The notes under the pieces were generated by a model, which saw only the letters and a list, made by a program, of their open reading frames with translations, was not told where the DNA came from and did not search any database. Positions 45,552 through 54,544 of a DNA stretch of 64,000 nucleotides are shown piece by piece; position 1 is the first letter of the stretch; each line of letters starts with the position of its first letter. The position numbers were made by a program, and so were the translations under genes. The stretch is from Streptomyces sp. HSG2. Lineage in GTDB: Bacteria > Actinomycetota > Actinomycetes > Streptomycetales > Streptomycetaceae. The DNA lies in assembly GCF_016598575.1 (NCBI RefSeq), contig NZ_CP066801.1, positions 1,793,501 through 1,857,500 of the forward strand. Reading direction: 5' to 3'.

Positions 45552-46727
45552 ATGACCCACCTCCCACCCCCCGCCCTGGAGCTGTCGGCCGACGAGGCCC
45601 GCCGGATCGCCCTGCGGGCCCAGGGCCTCCTCGGCGCGCCGGATCGTCGGGGCGGCGTCCGCGGCGTGCTGCGCCGGCTGGGCGCGGTCCAGCTCGACAC
45701 CATCTCCGTCCTGGCCCGCTCCCACGAACTGGTGCCGTACGCCCGACTCGGCGCGCTGCCCCGCGCGACCGTCGAGGACGCCTACTGGAGCGGCGCCCAC
45801 GCCTTCGAGTACTGGTCGCACGCGGCGTGTGTGCTGCCGATCGAGGAGTGGCCCCACTTCGCCTTCCGCCGACGCGCCTACCGCGCCCACGCCCACTGGC
45901 ACCACGAGCTGCCGGACGGTCTGTACGACCAGGTCGTCACCCGACTCCGGGAGGAGGGCCCGCTGACGGCCACGGAGCTGGGCGGAGCCAAGCGGACCGG
46001 CGAGTGGTGGGACTGGTCCGGCGCCAAGGTCGCGGCGGAGCGCGCCCTCGCCCACGGGGAGGTGGTCTGCGTCGGTCGGCGAGGCTGGAAGCGGGTGTAC
46101 GACCTCGCCGAGCGCGCGATCCCCGCCGAGTCGCTCGGCGAGGAGCCGGACGACGCCGAGTGCCTCCGGCGCCTGGTCCGGCTCGCCGGCGCGTCGCTGG
46201 GCGTGGGGACGCGTGCCGACATCGCCGACTACCACCGACTCAAGGGCGCGCAGGTCGACGCGGTCGTCGCGGACTCCGGGCTGGTGCCGGTGTCGGTGGC
46301 CGGATGGCCCCATCCCGCCTGGGCGGACCCCGAGGCGCTGCGGACGCCACCACGCGGACGGCACCGCACGACGCTGCTGTCCCCGTTCGACTCCCTGGTC
46401 TGGGACCGGCCGCGCACCGAGCGGATCTTCGGGTTCAGCCACCGACTGGAGGCGTACGTACCCCGACACAAGCGGGTGCACGGGTATTTCGCGATGCCGG
46501 TCCTGGCCGGTGGCCGGCTGGTGGGGCGGGTCGATCCGGCACGCGAGGGGAGCACCCTGGTGGCGCGCCAGGTCACGACGGAGGGACCGCGGGCGGCGCC
46601 GGCGGTGGCACGGGCCTTGGTCGAGGCGGCGAGCTGGGTGGGGTGCGCGAGCGTTCGGGTCGAGCGGGTGGACGACCCCGGGACGCGCCGGGCGCTGGTC
46701 GCCGAGGTCGCGCGGGCGGGGGGCTGA
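45552..46727 (+). CDS. winged-helix DNA glycosylase-like protein (YcaQ/AlkX family)
   Basis: A 391-residue protein of the HTH_42 winged-helix superfamily, with the length and layout of YcaQ/AlkX. The motif RRLGAVQLDTISVLARSHELV includes Q47 and D49, the Gln-X-Asp pair used by AlkX-type glycosylases; AlkZ uses Gln-X-Gln. FEYWSHAACVLP and LLSPFDSLVWDRPRTERIFGF, both conserved in the family, are present. YcaQ unhooks interstrand crosslinks and removes N7-alkylated bases; I infer a similar repair role here. No antibiotic cluster is adjacent, so this looks like a housekeeping AlkX rather than a self-resistance AlkZ. Confidence 0.82.
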   Translation: MTHLPPPALELSADEARRIALRAQGLLGAPDRRGGVRGVLRRLGAVQLDTISVLARSHELVPYARLGALPRATVEDAYWSGAHAFEYWSHAACVLPIEEWPHFAFRRRAYRAHAHWHHELPDGLYDQVVTRLREEGPLTATELGGAKRTGEWWDWSGAKVAAERALAHGEVVCVGRRGWKRVYDLAERAIPAESLGEEPDDAECLRRLVRLAGASLGVGTRADIADYHRLKGAQVDAVVADSGLVPVSVAGWPHPAWADPEALRTPPRGRHRTTLLSPFDSLVWDRPRTERIFGFSHRLEAYVPRHKRVHGYFAMPVLAGGRLVGRVDPAREGSTLVARQVTTEGPRAAPAVARALVEAASWVGCASVRVERVDDPGTRRALVAEVARAGG

Positions 46728-46736
46728 GCGGCCGGG

Positions 46737-47483
46737 TCAGCCGATCTCCAGGATCTTCTCGCGCATGGCGTAGACCACGGCCTCCATCCGCGAGTGCAGT
46801 TGAAGCTTCTCCAGGATGTTGCGCACGTGGTTCTTGACGGTGTTCTCGGAGATGAACAGCTCCTTGGCGATGTCCCGGTTGTTCATCCCCGTGGCGACCA
46901 GTTTGAGGACCTCCAGTTCGCGGTCGGTGAGCCGGGGTGCCGGGACGAGCCGCCGGTCGTCGGTGCGTTGGATCATCGATTTGAACTCGTTCAGGAGTTT
47001 GGAAGCCATCGAGGGGCTGATCTGCGACTGCCCGTCCGCCACCGCGCGGATGGCGGCGGACACCTCGTCCGTGGAGATCTCCTTCAGGAGGTAGCCCGTC
47101 GCGCCCGCCTTGATCGCGTCGTAGAGGTCGGCCTCCTCGTCGCTGATCGTCAGCATGATGATCTTCGCGCTGGGGGCCACCTCCTTCAGGGAGGTGCATG
47201 CCTCGATGCCCCCGCGCCTGGGCATCCGGACATCCATCAACACGATGTCGGGCAGCAGGTCGGCCGCCTTCTCCACGGCCTCGGCGCCGTCTCCGGCCTC
47301 CCCGACGACCTCGATGTCCTCCTCGGCCTCCAGCACGATCTCCAGGCCTCGGCGGAACAACACGTGATCGTCCACCACCAGGACCCTGATCGGCTCCCTC
47401 CGCTGAGAGCCCCCGCCCGACCCCCTGCCGACACCATGGTCGCCGGCGGCCTCGTCCCGCATCGGTCCGAAGCTGTCCGCCAT
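46737..47483 (-). CDS. orphan NarL/FixJ-type response regulator
   Basis: A 248-residue two-domain regulator. After a Gly-rich leader of about 30 residues the receiver domain begins PIRVLVVDDHVLFRRGLEIVL. The phosphoacceptor is D84 in VLMDVRMP, and the Lys is in YLLKEIS. The C-terminal LuxR-type helix-turn-helix is LTDRELEVLKLVATGMNNRDIAKELFISENTVKNHVRNIL. No histidine kinase gene is beside it, so its partner is elsewhere. The ATG has GGGGAGG well placed. It ends nine bases from the oppositely transcribed glycosylase-like gene. Confidence 0.92.
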   Translation of the reverse strand: MADSFGPMRDEAAGDHGVGRGSGGGSQRREPIRVLVVDDHVLFRRGLEIVLEAEEDIEVVGEAGDGAEAVEKAADLLPDIVLMDVRMPRRGGIEACTSLKEVAPSAKIIMLTISDEEADLYDAIKAGATGYLLKEISTDEVSAAIRAVADGQSQISPSMASKLLNEFKSMIQRTDDRRLVPAPRLTDRELEVLKLVATGMNNRDIAKELFISENTVKNHVRNILEKLQLHSRMEAVVYAMREKILEIG

Positions 47484-47636
47484 CGTTCCTCCCCTGACGG
47501 CTGTGGCCTGCGCTCCTGAGCCATCGCCAACCCAAGGCGGCGACCCACCCGTTGGGCCGTTCCGGCCATGATTCCATGCCCGGGCGACCTCGGTGCGCCG
47601 GAGCGGAACGCCAGGGAGATCCGGTGTCGTCACACG

Positions 47637-47680
47637 GCGGTGCCCCCGGAACACCCGCGCGGGTGTTGCGGGGGCACCGC
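47637..47680 (-). terminator. terminator of hpf
   Basis: gcggtgcccccg pairs with cgggggcaccgc and, after one G/G mismatch, aacacccgc pairs with gcgggtgtt. The stem starts about 20 bp past the hpf stop codon. Confidence 0.85.
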
Positions 47681-47699
47681 TCCGTCCGGCCCGCCGAGG

Positions 47700-48389
47700 T
47701 CAGCCGCCGAGCGGACCGCCGGCTTCCGTCGGGTGCGCTCCGGCGACCATGGTGTCCGTCTGGAGGTGGATCACCCCGTAGTCGTAGGCGTGTCGCCGGT
47801 AGACCACGCTCGGCTCCTTGGACTCCGAGTCGATGAAGAGGTAGAAGTCGTGGCCGACCAGCTCCATCTCGTAAAGCGCCTGGTCGAGCGTCATCGGCGC
47901 GGCGGCATGGACCTTCTCCCGCACCACCAGCGGCCCCTCGCCCCGGATCTCCAGCGAGCCGACCCTCTTGACCGGGATCTCGGGCTCCTGCTCCGTGACC
48001 AGGTCGCCGGTGCCGTTGAGGGTGGCGGCATCGGGGACGTGCTGGGGCACCTCGGCGGCGGAGATGCGGCGCGCGCCACGCCGGGAGAATCGCTTGTCGT
48101 GCTGCTTGCGCAGCCTGGCGTCGAGCTTCTCCGCGGCCAGGTCGAGGGCCGCGTAGGGGTCGCTCGCCGCGGCCTCGGCCCGGATCACCGGACCGCGGGA
48201 ACGCAGTGTGATCTCCACGCGATCACTGCGGTCGGCCTGCCGGGGGTTGGGCTCCTTGGACACCTCGACATCGAGGCTGATCACCTTGCCGTCGAGCTTC
48301 TGGATCTTCTCCAGCTTCAGCTTGTCGGCCACGTGCTTCCGAAACCGCTCGGGTACTTCGGTCTTGCGGCCCTTGACGACGATGTCCAC
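47700..48389 (-). CDS. hpf: long-form ribosome hibernation promoting factor
   Basis: A 229-residue HPF. The N-terminal ribosome-binding domain begins MDIVVKGRKTEVPERFRKHV and contains ITLRSRGPVIRAEAAASDPYAALDLAAEKLDARL. After a linker the C-terminal dimerisation domain appears as MTLDQALYEMELVGHDFYLFID...VVYRRHAYDYGVIHL. Long HPF pairs 70S ribosomes into inactive 100S dimers in stationary phase. The GTG start has GGAG seven bases upstream. The leader is about 170 bp if the promoter proposed at 48566-48594 is right. Confidence 0.96.
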   Translation of the reverse strand: MDIVVKGRKTEVPERFRKHVADKLKLEKIQKLDGKVISLDVEVSKEPNPRQADRSDRVEITLRSRGPVIRAEAAASDPYAALDLAAEKLDARLRKQHDKRFSRRGARRISAAEVPQHVPDAATLNGTGDLVTEQEPEIPVKRVGSLEIRGEGPLVVREKVHAAAPMTLDQALYEMELVGHDFYLFIDSESKEPSVVYRRHAYDYGVIHLQTDTMVAGAHPTEAGGPLGG

Positions 48390-48565
48390 GCAGAACTCCG
48401 TTCCCGGATGGCCACGCGCTCGATGGCGCGGCTCATCCCCTTTCGCACCAGGTCCCGACGGTCCGGGACCTCGGACTCGGTGACGGGCACCTCCTCACCG
48501 AAGGCGCGACCTCCACCCCGGCGGGCGCGGGCGACGGCCGTGAACCGGCCGGCCGCGATCACGCT

Positions 48566-48594
48566 CCACATAAGGTGTGGCCTGCGGCTTTCCC
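48566..48594 (-). promoter_or_regulatory. possible SigR-like promoter of hpf
   Basis: The minus strand reads GGGAAA, 19 bp, GTGG, near the SigR consensus GGGAAT-N18-GTT. The match is imperfect at both boxes. A TTATGT just inside could instead be a housekeeping -10. Confidence 0.3.
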
Positions 48595-48646
48595 TCACAA
48601 CCGAAGATATCTCGCCCGGACGGATGCCGTCACTCCCTTCGGCGAC

Positions 48647-49636
48647 TTACCTCCCATCGGGTGCCTTGTCCCTCTTGCCCCGTCCAACGAGACAAGATCC
48701 CTTCTGGTTCCCGCCCCGGTCGAAGGCGTCGGCGGAGGCGGCCACCACGGCCGCGCCGACGACGAGCGGACCGTCCTCCTCGCTCCACGCCCTCACCCGG
48801 GGCTCCGAGGCGCTCGCGGCCGGGGGTCCCACCACGCCTTCGAGGCGGTCGTCCCGGTCCTCTCCGGCTTCCCCCCTGGCCGCCGAATACACCGGCCGGC
48901 CGGCCCGTACACGACGCCACGACGCCCGCCCACCCGTCGGACACGACGGGCTCTCCCGGAGGGCGCGCGCCGCCTCCGCCAGCGACGACCCCGTCGTGAT
49001 CAGATCGTCCACCAGCACCACCCGACCTCCCGAGCCCAGCGGGCCGCGGGCCGCCGCGGCCGGCGCCAGCGCGCCCGCCAGGTTCTCCCGGCGCCGGCGC
49101 GCGTCGAGCCCGACCTGGTCGGCGACCGGGCGTCGCTGGCGCAGCGCGGGGAGCACCCGGGCCGCCGTGCCCGTGCGACGCAGCTCGGCGGCGGCGGCCA
49201 GAGCGATCCGGTGCGTCGGATCGTGACCGCGAGCGCGCACGGCCGCGCGCGCCGAGGGCACCGGCACCAGCAGCACCGGGAGATCGGCGGCGGGCGGCCC
49301 GATCGGCGGCCGTCGGGGGTCCGAGGCGGGCGCGGGGCGTGGCTCGCGCAGCACGGCGAGGACAGCGCCCGCCAAGGCCACGCCCAGCGGTCGGGCCAGG
49401 GGCAGCGCGCCGCGCTCCTTGTGGGCCAGGAGCAGCGCCCGGACAGCGTCCGCATACGGGGCCGCGGCACACACCGGGGGCAGGCCCGGAGACTCGGGCA
49501 GGGGACGCACCCGGCGCGCGGCGGCCCCGCTCACAGCCGCGCGGCACTCCGGGCAGATCACCGCGCGAGGTCTGCCGCACCCCTCGCACTCGGCGGGCAG
49601 CATCAGGTCTGCGAGGTCACGCAACCATCCGGGCAC
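48647..49636 (-). CDS. ComF-family phosphoribosyltransferase with an internal insertion
   Basis: A 329-residue protein. A zinc ribbon (C17, C20, C28, C31) precedes a phosphoribosyltransferase domain with VPVPSARAAVRARGHDP and the PRPP motif VVLVDDLITTGSS (206-218). ComF proteins normally finish with a short strand soon after that helix. Here about 60 Arg/Gly/Ser-rich residues (229-291) intervene before the expected VVGAAVVAASADAF, and a further basic tail follows. ComF is needed for DNA uptake in competent bacteria; its role in streptomycetes is unknown. The GTG start is chosen by AGG spacing; a GTG two codons upstream is possible. It lies 90 bp after lpqB. Confidence 0.78.
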   Translation of the reverse strand: MPGWLRDLADLMLPAECEGCGRPRAVICPECRAAVSGAAARRVRPLPESPGLPPVCAAAPYADAVRALLLAHKERGALPLARPLGVALAGAVLAVLREPRPAPASDPRRPPIGPPAADLPVLLVPVPSARAAVRARGHDPTHRIALAAAAELRRTGTAARVLPALRQRRPVADQVGLDARRRRENLAGALAPAAAARGPLGSGGRVVLVDDLITTGSSLAEAARALRESPSCPTGGRASWRRVRAGRPVYSAARGEAGEDRDDRLEGVVGPPAASASEPRVRAWSEEDGPLVVGAAVVAASADAFDRGGNQKGSCLVGRGKRDKAPDGR

Positions 49637-49726
49637 GACCACAGCCTGCCCGGCCCCCGGGACCCGACGCCACCCCTGTGGACAACACCCGACCGGGCAC
49701 ACGGTCGGAGAGTGGCCGGGCCCGAC

Positions 49727-51574
49727 TCACCCCGGGTAGACCGGTGCCGTTCCCGCCGTGACCTTCTGCCACTGCATGCCCGACGGCAGTCGCACGATGC
49801 CGTCCTCGGAGTACGCCACCAGAGGCAGCCCCTCGCCCTCCGTCGCGGCGATCTCCCGCACGCCGGTCAGCGCCGCCGGGACCGAGGTCTCCGGGGTGGA
49901 CCCGTCGACCTGGACGTAGCCGATCTGTTGCACGCCCCCGCTTCCCCGACCGACGACCACCAGACGGCTGTCCCCGGCCCAGGACATCGCCGTCACCTCC
50001 TCCAGCTGGGGTGCGGCCGAGCGCAGTCCCACCACCGTGGGCGGGTCCTCGGGGTGCGCGGCGGGCTCGATCTGTCCGATGAGGAGGGAGCGGTCCTCTC
50101 CCTCGCCCACCACGAGCGCGACACGCACCCCGTCGGCCGCGACCCGCACCGCTCGCACCGGGTCCTCCAGCCCCGCGACCCGCACCTCCCGCGGCGCGCC
50201 GGTGCCCTCGCGCAGCAGCAGCAGGCGCGGCCGATCGGGGTCCTGATCGGCGATCCACAGGTCGCCGTGCGCGTCCCAACTGGGGGTGGTGAGCCGGTCC
50301 TCCTCCCGGGCGCCCCGGCTCACGAGCACCGGCTCACCGATCGAGGCACCGGATTCCAGGTCGCTCACGTAGAGCGAGCCGCCGTCCAGGCCCACTCCCG
50401 CCGCGACGTCCTCGTCTCGGGAGACCGCGACCGACCGCAGCGCGGTGCTCCCCTCTCCGAGCGCCCCGGGTACCGGGACGGGGTACGGCTTCGCGGTGGT
50501 CCCGCCGGCGGGGATCCGTACCACGCGGTGCTCGTCGTCCACCAGATACAGGTGGTGGGGCTGCCCCGCCGAGCCGCGGGCCGCCACGGTCTCGGCCCGG
50601 TCGCCGGTCAGCGAGCACAGCGACGTCCCCCCGGCCCGGAGCCGGACCTCCTCCACGGTCGGGGTGAGACCGCGCAGCGTGAACAGCGTCTGCGCGGCCA
50701 TCTCGGCGCAGGTGTCGGCGTCGACCCCCGCCGCGCGATCGTCGAGCGTGACGGTCAGGCGACCCTCGTCGTCCGGCGTCAGGGAGGTCGTCCCGCGGGC
50801 CAGCGCCGTGCCGTCCGGGAAACCGGACCGCACGACGGAGGCCGGCAGGCCGCTGGGCCCCTCCAGCAGCGAGGTCACCACCTCGACCATGGGCTCCACA
50901 CGGCGTCGAACGTACACCGGGTCGGCGACGGCGGCCGGTTCGGCGGACCGGGCCGTCGAACCGGCGCCGACGGGACGGTCGGCCGCCGACAGGTAGTACT
51001 TGTTCACGGAGAGGAAGTTCCGCTGGAAGTCGGCCCGGCCCAGGACGACGCCCTGCGGCAGGGCGTCGATGCGCCACTCCCCGCCCTCGCCGTCCCTGAC
51101 GAGTCGCACCTTCTCCTCGTACGCCCCCTCGGCCGGCGAGTACGAGCGGGCCTCGTCCACCGTGGCCACGTGGGTGCCGGTCAGGGTCAGCGCGTACTCC
51201 GTGGTGTCCTCGCGGAGTACCGAGCGCCCCGAGGCGGTGCCCGGACCGTCCGCCAGCACGGTCGTGGACCACTCCGGCCGCCAGGTCTTCTCGGCCTCCG
51301 GGGTCAGGTACTCGCGCGCCGTCTCGTACCCGGGGTCGTCGCTGGTGAGCGCCTCCAGGAAGCCCTGCACGATCTGGGTGGGCGAGGCGCCCTCGGCGGG
51401 CGGCAGGGCGAACACCCGCACCTGCGCGTCCGGCCGCGGGACGGACGTGACGTCCCGGGGATCGCCGCTGTCGGGCATCGAGGCACACCCCGCCAACACG
51501 ACGGCCCCGCAGGTCAAGGACGTCGTCACCCGCGTGAGTCGGCCCCGGCCGCTCCGCTCGCGGTCAGCGCCCAC
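49727..51574 (-). CDS. lpqB: lipoprotein LpqB, accessory of MtrAB
   Basis: A 615-residue lipoprotein. The signal peptide ends in the lipobox VLAGC with the acylated C30. Next come the GerMN-type segment (PPAEGASPTQIVQGFLEAL...), and a C-terminal beta-propeller-like region with repeated LWIADQD, VRVALVVG and SRLVVVGRG blades. LpqB binds the extracytoplasmic part of MtrB and tunes its activity. Its GTG start overlaps the end of mtrB by 11 bases, with AGGAGG upstream, so it belongs to the mtrA-mtrB-lpqB operon. Confidence 0.95.
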   Translation of the reverse strand: MGADRERSGRGRLTRVTTSLTCGAVVLAGCASMPDSGDPRDVTSVPRPDAQVRVFALPPAEGASPTQIVQGFLEALTSDDPGYETAREYLTPEAEKTWRPEWSTTVLADGPGTASGRSVLREDTTEYALTLTGTHVATVDEARSYSPAEGAYEEKVRLVRDGEGGEWRIDALPQGVVLGRADFQRNFLSVNKYYLSAADRPVGAGSTARSAEPAAVADPVYVRRRVEPMVEVVTSLLEGPSGLPASVVRSGFPDGTALARGTTSLTPDDEGRLTVTLDDRAAGVDADTCAEMAAQTLFTLRGLTPTVEEVRLRAGGTSLCSLTGDRAETVAARGSAGQPHHLYLVDDEHRVVRIPAGGTTAKPYPVPVPGALGEGSTALRSVAVSRDEDVAAGVGLDGGSLYVSDLESGASIGEPVLVSRGAREEDRLTTPSWDAHGDLWIADQDPDRPRLLLLREGTGAPREVRVAGLEDPVRAVRVAADGVRVALVVGEGEDRSLLIGQIEPAAHPEDPPTVVGLRSAAPQLEEVTAMSWAGDSRLVVVGRGSGGVQQIGYVQVDGSTPETSVPAALTGVREIAATEGEGLPLVAYSEDGIVRLPSGMQWQKVTAGTAPVYPG

Positions 51575-53648
51575 GCGTCGCCTCCTCCTGTCCGGCCGGT
51601 TTCCCGGACGTCGTGGCCGATCCCGAGACCGACGACGCCGAGGCCGACGACCTCGGCTCCGCCTCGCGCCCGGACGCGTCGGCGGACGGGGTCCGGGGGT
51701 CGCTCGTCCCCGACGCCGGCCGGGGCACCACCCGGGCGCCGCTGCCGGGCAGCGCCGTCGGATCGGCCACGGCGGCGACCGGACCCGACCTGGGCGGGAT
51801 CGGGTCGCGGCGCCGCGCGGGCGGAGCCGCGACGGACCGCGCGGGCACCGCCGCGGCCGGGTCCTCCGCGACGCGCCGGGAGGCCTCGCCTTCCACCAGG
51901 TTGCGCCGCGAATCGGCGGGTTCCAGCGGAATCGGCGAACCGCGCAGCGGCTCGTCCGCGGTCCTGGGCAGCGTCAGCCGGAACTGGGACCCCCCGCCGG
52001 GTTCGCCCCAGGCCTGCAACCAGCCTCCGTGCAGCCGCGCGTCCTCCAAGGCGATCGACAGACCGAGGCCGGTCCCGCCGGTGGTGCGGGCCCGCGCCGG
52101 GTCGGCCCGCCAGAAGCGGCTGAACACCCGGGTCGCCTCGCCCGGCTTGAGCCCCACCCCGTAGTCCCGCACCGCGACCGCGACGGCGCCCCCGGCGGCG
52201 GCGAGCCGGACGACGACATCGCGGCCCCCACCGTGCTCGACGGCGTTGACGACAAGATTGCGCAGCACCCGTTCGACCCGGCGGGCGTCGGCCTCGGCGA
52301 TGACGGGCCCGCCGTCTCCGACGACGCGGATCCGGCCACCCTTGCGCTCCGCGAGCGGCTCCGCCCCACCGACCACCCGTCGCACGACGTCGCGAAGGTC
52401 GATCGGCTCGGCCTCCAGCGCCGCCGCGCCCGCGTCGAAACGGCTGATCTCCAGCAGGTCGGCCAGCAACGACTCGAAGCGGTCGAGTTGGTCGCCCAGC
52501 AGCTCCGCGGAACGCGCCGTCACCGGGTCGAAGTCCTCGCGCGCCTCGTGGATCACGTCAGCGGCCATCCGAACGGTGGTCAGCGGGGTGCGCAGTTCGT
52601 GGGACACGTCCGAGACGAAGCGACGCTGCATCCGCGAGAGGTTCTCCAACTGGTTGATCTTCGACTGGAGATTCCGGGCCATCTTGTTGAACGCCTCGCC
52701 GAGCCGGGCGATGTCGTCCTCGCCACTGACCTTCATCCGTTCCTGCAACCGCCCCGCCGACAGCCGCTCGGCGATGCCGGCCGCCATGCGAACGGGCGTG
52801 ACCACCTGGCGCACCACCAGCCAGGCGATGGCCCCGAGGAGGACGACGACGAACACCCCGGCCGTGGCCAGCGTGCCCTTGACCACCCCGAGCGACTTCT
52901 CCTCCTGGGTCAGCGGGAAAAGGTAGTACAGCTGGTAGGGGTCGCCGTTCGGGTCGTTGACCTGCTTGCCGATGACGAGGGCCGGCTGGGAATCGGAACC
53001 GGCCCCGTAGACCACGCGGGTGTAGCTCTGGGCCGTGGCGCCGTCGTCGATCCGCTCCCGGAGGGATTCCGGCACGCTGGCCGTGGGGTCGACCAGACCC
53101 GAGGCACGCGGCCCGCGCCCGGCACCGCCGTCGCCGCCCACCGGGAGCGTGACGACCTCGAAGGCGCCCTGACCGCCGCTGGAGAGCGAGCCCACCAGTT
53201 CGCTCATCCATTGGATGACGTTCTGCGGCGGCCGGCCGTCGGACGGGGCCCCACCCTCCTCGACGACGCTCGCCGCGGTCTCGGCCCGCTGCTTGGCGAC
53301 CGCGAACCCTCCGGCGGCCTGACTCTGCGAGGCCTTGACCTTCGCGTCGAGCAGGCCGTTGCGGACCTGGCCGATGACGACGAAACCCAGGAGGAGCACC
53401 ACGCCGAGCGACATGAGCAGGGTGGTGACGACGACTCTGAGCTGGATGTTGCGGCGCCACAGCCGCGTCACCGGGAGCAGCGGACGGCGCACCAGCCGCG
53501 CGAGCGCCCGCGCGACCGGGTTGCCGCGCAGCGCGGCGGCCCACAGGCCCCCGCGTCGCGTCCGGCCCCCGGGCGGCGGCTCGGCGACGGGCCGCTCGGC
53601 GTCGGCCCCGGAGCCGGCCGTCGCCGAGGCGGCGCTGTCCCGGGACAT
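51564..53648 (-). CDS. mtrB: sensor histidine kinase MtrB
   Basis: A 694-residue membrane kinase. A helix near LRVVVTTLLMSLGVVLLLGFV and a second near GVFVVVLLGAIAWLVVRQVV flank an extracytoplasmic sensor of about 150 residues. A HAMP domain, the phosphorylated H350 in FVSDVSHELRTPLTTVR, and an ATPase domain with NLVVNAVEHGG and GGTGLGLSIA follow. A long Ala/Arg/Pro tail is probably disordered. MtrB phosphorylates MtrA, a regulator of division, antibiotic production and osmotic response in actinomycetes. It starts one base after the mtrA stop codon. Confidence 0.96.
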   Translation of the reverse strand: MSRDSAASATAGSGADAERPVAEPPPGGRTRRGGLWAAALRGNPVARALARLVRRPLLPVTRLWRRNIQLRVVVTTLLMSLGVVLLLGFVVIGQVRNGLLDAKVKASQSQAAGGFAVAKQRAETAASVVEEGGAPSDGRPPQNVIQWMSELVGSLSSGGQGAFEVVTLPVGGDGGAGRGPRASGLVDPTASVPESLRERIDDGATAQSYTRVVYGAGSDSQPALVIGKQVNDPNGDPYQLYYLFPLTQEEKSLGVVKGTLATAGVFVVVLLGAIAWLVVRQVVTPVRMAAGIAERLSAGRLQERMKVSGEDDIARLGEAFNKMARNLQSKINQLENLSRMQRRFVSDVSHELRTPLTTVRMAADVIHEAREDFDPVTARSAELLGDQLDRFESLLADLLEISRFDAGAAALEAEPIDLRDVVRRVVGGAEPLAERKGGRIRVVGDGGPVIAEADARRVERVLRNLVVNAVEHGGGRDVVVRLAAAGGAVAVAVRDYGVGLKPGEATRVFSRFWRADPARARTTGGTGLGLSIALEDARLHGGWLQAWGEPGGGSQFRLTLPRTADEPLRGSPIPLEPADSRRNLVEGEASRRVAEDPAAAVPARSVAAPPARRRDPIPPRSGPVAAVADPTALPGSGARVVPRPASGTSDPRTPSADASGREAEPRSSASASSVSGSATTSGKPAGQEEATRGR

Positions 53649-53649
53649 G

Positions 53650-54339
53650 TCAGCTCGGTCCGGCCTTGTAGCCGACGCCGCGGACGGTCACCACGATCTC
53701 CGGCCGCTCCGGGTCCTTCTCGACCTTGGAGCGCAGCCGCTGCACGTGCACGTTGACCAGCCGGGTGTCGGCCGCGTGCCGGTATCCCCAGACCTGCTCC
53801 AGCAGGACCTCACGGGTGAACACCTGCCAGGGCTTGCGGGCCAGCGCGACCAGCAGGTCGAACTCCAGCGGGGTCAGCGCGATCGACTCGCCGTCCCGCT
53901 TCACCGAGTGCCCGGCGACGTCGATGATCAGGTCACCGACGGTCAGCTGCTCCGGGACCGGCTCCTCCGACCGACGCAGCCGAGCCCTGATCCGGGCCAC
54001 CAGCTCCTTCGGCTTGAACGGCTTGACCACGTAGTCGTCGGCACCGGACTCCAGGCCCACCACCACGTCGACGGTGTCGCTCTTCGCCGTGAGCATGACG
54101 ATCGGAACGCCGGACTCCCCCCGGATCAGTCGGCAGACCTCGATCCCGTCCCGCCCCGGGAGCATCAGATCGAGCAGCACCAGATCCGGTTTGGTCTCGC
54201 GAAAGGCGGCCAGGGCCTTGTCACCGTCCGCCACGAAAGACGGCTCGAAACCCTCACCGCGCAGCACAATGCCGAGCATCTCGGCCAGTGCGGTGTCGTC
54301 GTCGACGACCAGGACTCGTCCCTTCATAAACGACATCAT
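53650..54339 (-). CDS. mtrA: response regulator MtrA
   Basis: A 229-residue OmpR-type regulator. Receiver motifs are VVDDD, the phosphoacceptor D57 in LLDLMLPG, and K106 in VVKPF. The winged helix includes LTPLEFDLLVALARKPWQVFTREVLLEQVWGY and RLVNVHVQRLRSKVEKDPERPEIVVTVRGVGYK. It is essentially the conserved actinobacterial MtrA. The start is the first of several ATGs (MMSFMKGRV). A small inverted repeat, ggtgag-acac-ctcacc, lies 30 bp upstream at 54369-54384. Confidence 0.97.
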   Translation of the reverse strand: MMSFMKGRVLVVDDDTALAEMLGIVLRGEGFEPSFVADGDKALAAFRETKPDLVLLDLMLPGRDGIEVCRLIRGESGVPIVMLTAKSDTVDVVVGLESGADDYVVKPFKPKELVARIRARLRRSEEPVPEQLTVGDLIIDVAGHSVKRDGESIALTPLEFDLLVALARKPWQVFTREVLLEQVWGYRHAADTRLVNVHVQRLRSKVEKDPERPEIVVTVRGVGYKAGPS

Positions 54340-54487
54340 CCCATTCTCATAACGACGACGAAGGCGCAGGTGAGACACCTCACCCCCCTGTGACGATAGT
54401 CGTACGGGGCCGTCACTGTCTGCCCCCGCCCCGCCGGGAGCGACACGGCAGGCCCGCACACCCCCCGAGCCCTCCGACCGGCCGATC

Positions 54488-54505
54488 GCGCCGGCGCGCC
54501 GGCGC
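54488..54505 (-). terminator. GC palindrome after mtnA
   Basis: gcgccggcg followed directly by its complement, 40 bp past the mtnA stop codon and upstream of mtrA. It could be a short terminator, but GC-rich palindromes of this size also arise by chance. Confidence 0.4.
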
Positions 54506-54544
54506 ACCCCCCGAGCCGGCGTGCCGTACCCCCGGAACACCGGG

